The translations under genes and the position numbers were made by a program. Of a stretch of DNA of 12,136 nucleotides, positions 6,980 to 12,136 are shown in pieces. Under the pieces are notes generated by a model. It was not told where the DNA came from. It searched no databases and saw only the letters and a program-made list of their open reading frames with translations. This DNA is from Actinomycetes bacterium. Lineage in GTDB: Bacteria; Actinomycetota; Actinomycetes; Propionibacteriales; Propionibacteriaceae. Where the stretch lies: assembly GCA_023387135.1 (NCBI GenBank), contig JAEWIK010000315.1, positions 1 to 12,136 on the forward strand. Direction: 5' to 3'. The number at the start of each line of letters is the position of its first letter. Position 1 is the first letter of the stretch.

Positions 6980-9124
6980 TCAGCCGACGGTGATCGTCTT
7001 CCAGTTCTTCGCGTTCGGCTTGGCCTTGAGGGCGTCTGAGATCTTCGCGTACGTGCCGTCCTCGGGCTGGCTGACGCGCAGCGTGTAGGTGCCCTTCGGC
7101 AGCCCCTTCAGCGTGAACCCGCCGGAGGAGTTGCTGCGTGCGATCGCCACCACCGTGTTGGGGTCGGCCGGGTTGACCATGGCCGCCACGTCGACCGTGC
7201 AGCGTCCCGACTTCGCGCCGCACGGCGCGGTGCCGCTCGCGCTGAAGCCCAGCCCGACGCGGATCGGGTTGGCGAGTGCCTTGGTGGCACCGACGCTGAC
7301 GGTGATCGGGGTGGCGCCGTACGAGCGGGCCGTCACACCCGGCTTCCCCTGGGCGTACCAGGCCGGCCGCCAGGTCGTGGCCCCGGCCGTCCCCACGTAG
7401 AGGGCCTGCACCGTGTAGCCGGAGTTCGGGCGCACCTCGAGGCTGAACGTGCCGTCACAGACAGTCTTGCCGTTCTTGTCCTTGTGCACCAAGCTGAGCT
7501 GCTTGTGGACGTCGAGGCCTGTGCCGCCCCTGAACCCTGACGAGGCCTTGCCGTACGCCAGCACGACGTAGTCGCGGCACACCTCGGCGGGAAGCGCCGC
7601 GCCGTTGTCCTGGACGACCCTGCCGCTGATGAAGCCGAACTTGGACCGGGTCTTCACCACGAGGGCCTGCGACTTGTCGGAGACCGTCGAGCCGGCGGCG
7701 TGGCCGGTCGACTTGCCGGAGTTGGGGCCCGCCACATAGCTGCCGCGCCACACGATCTGCAGCCGCACGTAGTAGTTCGAGTTCGGCGACGGCAGCGCGA
7801 GCCGCGTCTGGTACGTCCTCGGACGGGCGGCGAGCAGCGTGGCAGTCGCCTCCTGCGCCGTTTCGGTGCCGGCGGAGGCAGCCTCGCTCGGCGACGAAGC
7901 GGGCGTCTGCGGGACGGCTGACGGGCTCTCGGCCGACGGCGGTGCCGTGCTCTCCTGCGGAGCCGTCGTCTCGGGCGCCGGCGGCGTCGACTCGGGCACC
8001 GCCGGAGTGGTGGCCGGAGCCTCGGGCGCGGTGGTCGTCTCCGACGGGGTCGGGGAGCTCGACGGCGTGGCGGGCTGCTGGTTGGTGTTCGGCTGGATCG
8101 TCGTGGTGCTGGAGCTCGGGTCTCCCGCAGGCGGTGCCGTGGGTGCCCATTCGGCCTGGCCCCTGCCGGTGGTCATGCGCTGGTCCTTGGCGTACACGAA
8201 GCGCACCTTGTGCTTCGTCCAGTCGAAGCCGTCGGGCACCCGCAGGGTGACGTTCGCGCCGTTGTAGAACTGGCTCGCCGTCGGGTTCGCCGGGGTGGCG
8301 AGCGCGAGAGCGTTGTCGACCGGCGCGTCGTTGAGGTAGGTCACCGGGAACGTCATCGACGGGTCGTAGTTGGTCGTGGTGCCGGTGGCCTTGGCCTTCG
8401 ACTCGCCGCTGAGCTGGGCGTAGCCGCCGGAGAGGCTCTGGGCGCAGGAGACGGTGAAGGTGTACTTCGTCTTGGGATCGAGCCCCGTGATCACCCAGTT
8501 GCCGTCGGCGCCCGTCCACGCGTAGCGGGTGGAGTGGCCCTTGGCCGTCGCCTTGATCCTGTAGATCGGGGCGCCGGTCACGGTCCTGAAGACGATCTCG
8601 GCGGTGGTCCGCGTCATGTTCGCGACGTGGACCTCGACAGGCGGCTTGTAGCCGAACTTGCCGGTCTTCTTCTTCACGACCGAACTCTTGGTGCCGAGGG
8701 TGCGCCCGTCGGCCTTGTACGGGGTGACGCGGGCGTAGTAGGTCGTGCTGGGGCTCAGGAAGCCGAGCACGTAGGACGGGCTGGACGGGCTGGCCTTGAC
8801 GGCGCTCGGGCCGGCGATGCCCGTCGTGCCGAAGTACACCGTCTTGCACGTGCTGACGCTGGAGGTCTTGCCGTAGCAGATCTGGTACTTCGAGACCGTC
8901 CTGCCGGCGTCGTCCTTCACGGCCTTCCAGCTGAGCTTGAGCGAGCCTGAACTGCCGATCGCGCTGACCGAGACGGCAGGCTTGCCGGTGCCGGCCGCCG
9001 ACGCGGTGAGCATCGGGGACAGCAGGCCGCCGATCATCGTCAGCGAGCCGAGTGACGCCAGCCAGAGCCAGTGTCGCGGTTTCCTGGCCGTCCGTGCGGC
9101 GCGGGGTGTGGTGGTCAGTGGCAT
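6980..9124 (-). CDS. Secreted fibronectin type III / carboxypeptidase-regulatory-like domain protein with Pro/Ser/Thr-rich insert
   Basis: A 714-residue exported protein of unknown function, probably cell-wall associated or extracellular. It begins with a basic N-region and hydrophobic core (WLWLASLGSLTMIGGLLSPMLTASAA), with cleavage likely near residue 44. FN3-like modules cover about 47-155 (ending LSPSTTYYARVTPYKADG) and 162-248 (LDPKTKYTFTVSCAQS). A third FN3-like unit spans about 258-492 and is split by a Pro/Ser/Thr/Ala/Glu-rich stretch at about 323-428. The C-terminal 495-714 holds two transthyretin-like modules; the second (SSGGFTLKGLPKGTYTLRVSQP, 667-687 region) fits carboxypeptidase-regulatory folds. 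There is no LPXTG sorting signal or C-terminal anchor. Seven cysteines are present. The ATG overlaps the upstream PLD-like gene by 10 bases with AGGGGA at 9132-9137, so the two are translationally coupled. A binding or scaffold role for the PLD-like partner is inference. Confidence 0.82.
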   Translation of the reverse strand: MPLTTTPRAARTARKPRHWLWLASLGSLTMIGGLLSPMLTASAAGTGKPAVSVSAIGSSGSLKLSWKAVKDDAGRTVSKYQICYGKTSSVSTCKTVYFGTTGIAGPSAVKASPSSPSYVLGFLSPSTTYYARVTPYKADGRTLGTKSSVVKKKTGKFGYKPPVEVHVANMTRTTAEIVFRTVTGAPIYRIKATAKGHSTRYAWTGADGNWVITGLDPKTKYTFTVSCAQSLSGGYAQLSGESKAKATGTTTNYDPSMTFPVTYLNDAPVDNALALATPANPTASQFYNGANVTLRVPDGFDWTKHKVRFVYAKDQRMTTGRGQAEWAPTAPPAGDPSSSTTTIQPNTNQQPATPSSSPTPSETTTAPEAPATTPAVPESTPPAPETTAPQESTAPPSAESPSAVPQTPASSPSEAASAGTETAQEATATLLAARPRTYQTRLALPSPNSNYYVRLQIVWRGSYVAGPNSGKSTGHAAGSTVSDKSQALVVKTRSKFGFISGRVVQDNGAALPAEVCRDYVVLAYGKASSGFRGGTGLDVHKQLSLVHKDKNGKTVCDGTFSLEVRPNSGYTVQALYVGTAGATTWRPAWYAQGKPGVTARSYGATPITVSVGATKALANPIRVGLGFSASGTAPCGAKSGRCTVDVAAMVNPADPNTVVAIARSNSSGGFTLKGLPKGTYTLRVSQPEDGTYAKISDALKAKPNAKNWKTITVG
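7841..8158 (-). other. Low-complexity Pro/Ser/Thr/Ala/Glu linker within the FN3 protein
   Basis: Codons for about residues 323-428, dominated by P, S, T, A and E with scattered PAPETT/PSET-like units. Such linkers are usually flexible wall-spanning or O-glycosylated segments. Sequence on both sides reads as halves of one FN3-like domain (FDWTKHKVRFVYAKD before, YQTRLALPSPNSNYYVRLQI after), so it appears inserted in a loop and not between domains. Confidence 0.6.
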
Positions 9125-10641
9125 ACCTTGTTCCCCTGGCTCAACTCGTTCCAGCCTTCGAGATACACGCCGAAGACGTCCTCGATGTCGGCGCGGAAGG
9201 TGGGCGATGCCCTGCGCGAGTCGATGGTGATGACGTGTTCCTCGCTGTAGCGCAGGCCGGCGGTGCTCATGTTGGCGGTCCCGAACATCACGCGTCCGGA
9301 GTTGCCCTCCTCAGGGCCGATGAGCACCAGCTTGGTGTGGATCGGGTAAGCGGTGCAGCGCACCTGCTCCTTGAGACCCGCGTTCTTCAACATCTTGGCG
9401 ACCTTCTTGGAGATGGTCGTCGCGCCGCCCTCCTGGGAGAGCAGCATCTTGATGTCGCACTTCTCCTTCTTCAGCTTCTGCAGCAGCTTCACGAAGTTGA
9501 CCGCGCGGGTGTCGGTCAGCCGGTACATGGCGATCCGGATCTTCTTGTCGACCTTGCAGTCGACGTGCTCGAGCTGTGCCGTGTAGTAGTCGGTCACGCT
9601 GGACGGCTGCGGGCTGAACGAGATCGTCGTGCCGCGGTTGGCGTCGGTGTAGTTGCGGTACTTGAGGTCGACCCAGATGCCGCGCTGCTTCTTGAACTGG
9701 CTCTTCTTCAGGGCGCTCATGCCGGGCCACTTGCCGCCCTTGCAGTCGGAGCCGCCGCTGTTGGAGCCGGTGCACATCTTCATCTGCCGGAACCTGTCGT
9801 AGACCAGGTTGTAGAGCTTCTGGTCGTCGTACAGCAGGGTGGCTTCCTGCCAGTAGGTGCGCACCTGGCTGCGGGCGAACTGGCCCGAGGAGGAGTAGAC
9901 GAAGGGCTTGCAGTTGTTGGACGCCGCGGTGGAGGTGCTGCAGGCGGCCTGGCCGAGCTGCGCGCGCGTCCTGGGATAGCCGTTGGCGTCCTTCGGGTTG
10001 TCCCAGATGGTGTCGCTGACGGCGACGAACTTCTCGTGGTTGATGGCGAACGGGAAGGTCGCCGACGACGAGTTGGTGTTCATGCAGCCGTTCTTGCACC
10101 AGTTGATGCTGGCGATGCCCCGCAGCCGCTTCTTGATCTCGTCCTTGGCGGACGAGGAGCTGATGGAGCCGCCGTCGAGCACGAACTCGATCTTGACGCC
10201 GCGGTACTTGTGCACCCACTCCATCGCCTTCCAGACCTCTTCGCTGTCGGTCTCGGGACGGCTGGTGTGCAGCGCACCTGCACGGATGAAGTACATGCCG
10301 AGGTAGATCTTCGCGCCGTACTCGGCGCCGCAGATCAGCTGTGCTGCCTTGTCGATGAAACTCCAGGGAGTCTGGTTCTTGGGGTCGGTGTAGCCCCGGT
10401 ACTCCATGTCGTCGGTGTTGAACCACGCCTCGTAGTAGCGGGGACGCTCGGTGAGCGTCGGGCAGTTGATGGGGTTGGAACTGCCTGTGTTCCCCATCGT
10501 CTTTGTCGTCTGCGTGGTGGGGTCATCGGTGAAGCTGATGGCCGATGCCTGCGGCGTCGCCAGACCGGCGAAGAGTGACAGGGTCCCCAGCATCGCCAGT
10601 GCCCGAAGTGACATGCCTGGTCGTCGAGTCTTCGTCGGCAT
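9115..10641 (-). CDS. Secreted phospholipase D-like (HxK) protein
   Basis: Predicted exported phosphodiester-cleaving or -transferring enzyme of the PLD superfamily (508 residues). Residues 1-34 are a signal peptide (basic start, hydrophobic core ALAMLGTLSLFAGL, cleavage after TPQASA). The first half has HEKFVAVSD (H202, K204, D210) and the second HTKLVLIG (H435, K437) followed by GTANMS (454-459), the GSxN counterpart. The Asp of the first HKD is one residue late and the second has no Asp at that place, but both His/Lys pairs remain. Twelve cysteines (60, 104, 182, 186, 234, 244, 290, 300, 362, 395, 429, 507) suggest up to six disulfides, consistent with life outside the cell. AGGGAG lies 4 bases before the ATG; Met10 is a possible shorter start. 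It is first gene of a pair with the FN3 protein. Substrate unknown: phospholipid, nucleic acid or a glycerol-phosphate polymer are all possible. Confidence 0.82.
   Translation of the reverse strand: MPTKTRRPGMSLRALAMLGTLSLFAGLATPQASAISFTDDPTTQTTKTMGNTGSSNPINCPTLTERPRYYEAWFNTDDMEYRGYTDPKNQTPWSFIDKAAQLICGAEYGAKIYLGMYFIRAGALHTSRPETDSEEVWKAMEWVHKYRGVKIEFVLDGGSISSSSAKDEIKKRLRGIASINWCKNGCMNTNSSSATFPFAINHEKFVAVSDTIWDNPKDANGYPRTRAQLGQAACSTSTAASNNCKPFVYSSSGQFARSQVRTYWQEATLLYDDQKLYNLVYDRFRQMKMCTGSNSGGSDCKGGKWPGMSALKKSQFKKQRGIWVDLKYRNYTDANRGTTISFSPQPSSVTDYYTAQLEHVDCKVDKKIRIAMYRLTDTRAVNFVKLLQKLKKEKCDIKMLLSQEGGATTISKKVAKMLKNAGLKEQVRCTAYPIHTKLVLIGPEEGNSGRVMFGTANMSTAGLRYSEEHVITIDSRRASPTFRADIEDVFGVYLEGWNELSQGNKVCH
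9132..9137 (-). promoter_or_regulatory. Ribosome-binding site for FN3 protein inside the PLD-like gene
   Basis: AGGGGA (minus strand) lies in the last codons of the PLD-like gene, 7 bases before the ATG at 9124. The upstream stop TGA (9115-9117) falls after that ATG, giving a 10-base overlap and coupled translation. Confidence 0.75.
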
Positions 10642-10653
10642 CGGTCTCCCTAG

Positions 10654-10671
10654 CTGTGACGCAATCTGACG
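10654..10671. promoter_or_regulatory. TGTGACG/CTGACG motif, copy 1 (divergent regulatory region)
   Basis: CTGTGACG, four bases, then CTGACG (10666-10671). It sits between the PLD-like start and the divergent gene. The same arrangement recurs at 10747-10766, suggesting binding sites for one regulator. On the minus strand it reads CGTCACAG, which resembles the GTCACA-type boxes described for the cell-envelope regulator MtrA; that link is only a resemblance. Confidence 0.35.
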
Positions 10672-10710
10672 ATCGGCTGCGTCTCATTTCGGCTTCTCAC
10701 GAATTGTCTC

Positions 10711-10725
10711 GTCAGCATAACTGAC
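10711..10725. promoter_or_regulatory. Palindrome GTCAG-N5-CTGAC in the divergent region
   Basis: A short inverted repeat in the only A/T-richer patch of the region, lying between the two TGTGACG copies. The minus-strand TATGCT at 10714-10719 inside it could be a -10 box for the PLD-like gene, though no good -35 is visible. Confidence 0.3.
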
Positions 10726-10746
10726 TGAAACCGGATCGGTGGCCTC

Positions 10747-10766
10747 CTGTGACGAACAGTCTGACG
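10747..10766. promoter_or_regulatory. TGTGACG/CTGACG motif, copy 2 (divergent regulatory region)
   Basis: CTGTGACG (10747-10754), six bases, then CTGACG (10761-10766), immediately followed by GTGACG (overlapping by one base). It is a near repeat of the motif at 10654-10671 in the same orientation, 93 bases apart. It lies just upstream of a weak plus-strand -10-like TACGCT (10780-10785) for the CopC-like gene. Confidence 0.35.
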
Positions 10767-10825
10767 TGACGGTGGAGGGTACGCTGGCCAAGCATCTGGT
10801 GGCTATCCAAGGGGTGGTGAGGTCC

Positions 10826-11524
10826 ATGCGTGCTGGTCGGCTGGCAGCGGTGGTCGCCGCGGTCGCACTGTTCCTGGTGCCCTCTGCCGGCGTCGCCTGG
10901 GCGGCGGACGACTATCTGCTCACCAGCGATCCCGCCCCGCACGACCAACTCGAGGACGTCCCTGGCTGGGTGACCCTCGTCTTCAAGACGGCCTCGGACG
11001 CCAAGCTCGCCAAGATCGTCGTCCAGAACAGCCAGGGCCAGGACGTGACGACAGGCCCGCTGATCGTCGAGGGCACCAACGTGACGGCGCAGTTGATGGA
11101 CGGGCTCTCGCAGGACACCTTCACCGTCACCTACCGCACGAGCGACGCCAAGGACGGCCCGCGCGGCGGCGCCTTCCAGTTCTCCTACGGCCCCGGTCAC
11201 TGGACGAACGTCGACGACACCTGGATCGGCGCCGGCGAGGAGCCCCCGCAGATCAAGACCCCGCCGCCACCGGCCCCCGACCCGACCTACTCCGAGACTG
11301 CCGAGACTCCCGCGACGTCCGAGCCCGAGCCTTCGGGCACTGTCATCGCGCCGGAGTCGTCCGAGGAGCCCTCGGAGGCGACTGCCGAGCCGCAGGAGCA
11401 GGCGAACTCGGGCATCCAGCCTTGGTGGTTCGCCGTGGGCGGCGTCCTGCTCGTCGCGGCGGTGGGAGTCTGGGCGTTCGAGCGCAACCGCCTCCGCAAG
11501 CGCAACGGCACCCACGCCGGCTGA
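10826..11524 (+). CDS. Membrane-anchored CopC-like domain protein lacking copper ligands
   Basis: A 232-residue exported protein of unknown role at the outer face of the membrane. It has a signal peptide (MRAGRLAAVVAAVALFLVPSAGVAWA, cut after residue 26), a CopC-like beta domain (about 27-122: LTSDPAPHDQLEDVPGWVTLVF, then TFTVTYRTSDAKDGPRGGAFQFSY), a Pro/Glu/Ser/Thr-rich linker (137-195), one membrane helix (199-218) and a basic cytosolic tail (RNRLRKRNGTH). In copper-binding CopC a His follows the cleavage site and a D-x-H lies before the G-x-F strand; here the start is ADDYLL and the second site is KDGPRGG, so those ligands are missing. ATG at 10826 is chosen because signal peptide and GAGG (10819-10822) fit it; the frame is open upstream to 10739 and GTGs at 10814/10817 are alternatives. 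It is divergent from the PLD-like gene. Confidence 0.78.
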   Translation: MRAGRLAAVVAAVALFLVPSAGVAWAADDYLLTSDPAPHDQLEDVPGWVTLVFKTASDAKLAKIVVQNSQGQDVTTGPLIVEGTNVTAQLMDGLSQDTFTVTYRTSDAKDGPRGGAFQFSYGPGHWTNVDDTWIGAGEEPPQIKTPPPPAPDPTYSETAETPATSEPEPSGTVIAPESSEEPSEATAEPQEQANSGIQPWWFAVGGVLLVAAVGVWAFERNRLRKRNGTHAG

Positions 11525-11547
11525 CCTCGCCGGCCCGGGGCAGGCAA

Positions 11548-11553
11548 TAGGCT
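11548..11553 (+). promoter_or_regulatory. Candidate -10 box for a leaderless mRNA
   Basis: TAGGCT (TANNNT) ends 6 bases before the ATG at 11560, so the predicted transcription start falls on the A of the start codon. No Shine-Dalgarno lies in the gap (GCCGCC). No convincing -35 is seen. The downstream gene would be translated leaderless, a common mode in actinobacteria. Confidence 0.45.
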
Positions 11554-11559
11554 GCCGCC

Positions 11560-12136
11560 ATGGTCTCTCCCGCCCGGCGTCTCGCAGGTAGCGTCCTTCG
11601 GCGCCTGGCAGGGCCCGAGGTGCTGCGGCTGGAGTTCAGGACCCCCGAGCAGTTCGCCGCCTTCCTCGACGATCCGCGCGCCCGCAAGGGGTTTTCGCGC
11701 CTGGACCTGCGGGTGTCGCCCTGGTACGCCGCCCGGCCGGGGTGGACGGGGAGGCTCGGCCCGCTGCCCGGGGTGGCGTCGCTGGACACCAGCTTCGACG
11801 AGGCGGGCCGGAGCGCCCGCGTCCGACTCTCGCTCTCCGAGCCGATCGAGGCGGCCCGGCTCGTCAGTGCCGCCTACCCGCTGTTCTATCCGACCCGCCC
11901 CGAGGCGGGGTTCGGCGGCAAGCGGGTCGGGGTCCACCCGGGTGCGCCGGCCGACCAGCGCTGGAACACCGGGGGCGGCGTGCGCGCCCTGCTGCCGAAG
12001 AAGCTCAAGACGACGAGGTTCACCGAGTATGAGGTGCTGGTGGACGCCGCCGGCGAGCACTGGCTGGGAGACCTCGACGGGTTGCTGTCGCTGATCGAGC
12101 GCCCGGCGGTGCCCGACGTCCTCATCGACCCCAAGG
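11560..12136 (+). CDS. Unrecognised protein, N-terminal part (runs off window)
   Basis: The frame is open from ATG 11560 to the window end (192 complete codons, no stop). I do not recognise the family. The N-terminus is basic (MVSPARRLAGSVLRRLAG) without a clear signal peptide or membrane segment in the visible part. Visible stretches include LDLRVSPWYAARPGW, a short loop GGKRVGVHPGAPADQRWNTGGG, a basic patch LLPKKLKTTRFTEYEVLVD and WLGDLDGLLSLIERPAVPDVLIDPK at the edge. Codon use matches its neighbours, with G/C at nearly every third position, which supports real coding. The mixed alpha/beta look and the DVLIDPK end could be the beginning of a glycosyltransferase- or other Rossmann-type enzyme, but this is a guess. 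The plus-strand start has no RBS and appears leaderless. Confidence 0.7.
   Translation, partial: MVSPARRLAGSVLRRLAGPEVLRLEFRTPEQFAAFLDDPRARKGFSRLDLRVSPWYAARPGWTGRLGPLPGVASLDTSFDEAGRSARVRLSLSEPIEAARLVSAAYPLFYPTRPEAGFGGKRVGVHPGAPADQRWNTGGGVRALLPKKLKTTRFTEYEVLVDAAGEHWLGDLDGLLSLIERPAVPDVLIDPK

Noticed and set aside
9052..10578. 508-codon plus-strand frame opposite the PLD-like gene
   Set aside because: Antisense to a protein with signal peptide and HxK motifs; its own translation is Val/Leu/Gly/Ala-rich without domain features.
10739..10825. N-terminal extension of the CopC-like protein to the ATG at 10739
   Set aside because: It would put 29 polar residues before a textbook signal peptide and would run through the repeat-containing regulatory region; the ATG at 10826 fits better.
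1..12136. tRNA/rRNA genes, CRISPR arrays, insertion sequences, phage attachment sites
   Set aside because: Looked for cloverleaf-like and regularly spaced repeats, transposase motifs and terminal inverted repeats; none was seen. Base composition and codon use appear uniform, so there is no sign of recent transfer.

Overview
The window is a single stretch of high-GC DNA. Its strong third-position GC bias leaves long open antisense frames across almost every gene. Gene content, GTG and apparently leaderless starts, and TANNNT-type -10 boxes point to a high-GC Gram-positive (Actinomycetota). A Propionibacteriales-like lineage is my guess from gene style, not something the sequence proves. There are eight or nine protein genes, no RNA genes, no transposon and no CRISPR array.

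Left part (1-4395, plus strand): the 3' end of pgi (glucose-6-phosphate isomerase) is followed, after a 182-base gap with a plausible promoter, by three genes that look like one transcription unit. They are an ABC-2 type polysaccharide/teichoic-acid export permease, its ATPase (14-base overlap with the permease gene), and a large CDP-glycerol:poly(glycerophosphate) transferase-like protein (TagF superfamily) fused to a multi-pass membrane domain. Together they form a compact make-and-export module for a phosphate-linked cell-envelope glycopolymer. The 73 bases before the transferase hold two perfect hairpins.

Middle (4418-6841, minus strand): a convergent 807-residue protein combines a helical N-terminal region, a polysaccharide pyruvyl transferase-like domain and a divergent GT8-like glycosyltransferase domain. 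It may decorate the same polymer.

Right part (6980-10641, minus strand): a translationally coupled pair encodes a secreted, 12-cysteine phospholipase D-like (HxK) protein and a secreted FN3-domain protein with a long Pro/Ser/Thr-rich insert. Divergent from them (10826-11524, plus) is a membrane-anchored CopC-like protein that lacks the copper ligands. The 184-base divergent region carries recurrent TGTGACG/CTGAC motifs. The window ends inside an unrecognised plus-strand gene (from 11560) that appears to be leaderless.

Working model (inference): this is a cell-envelope region in which a glycerol-phosphate-type polymer is synthesised and exported (permease, ATPase, transferase), possibly modified (pyruvyl/glycosyl fusion), and possibly acted on outside the membrane by the coupled PLD-like and FN3 proteins. 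The PLD-like protein is the least conventional part of this picture.
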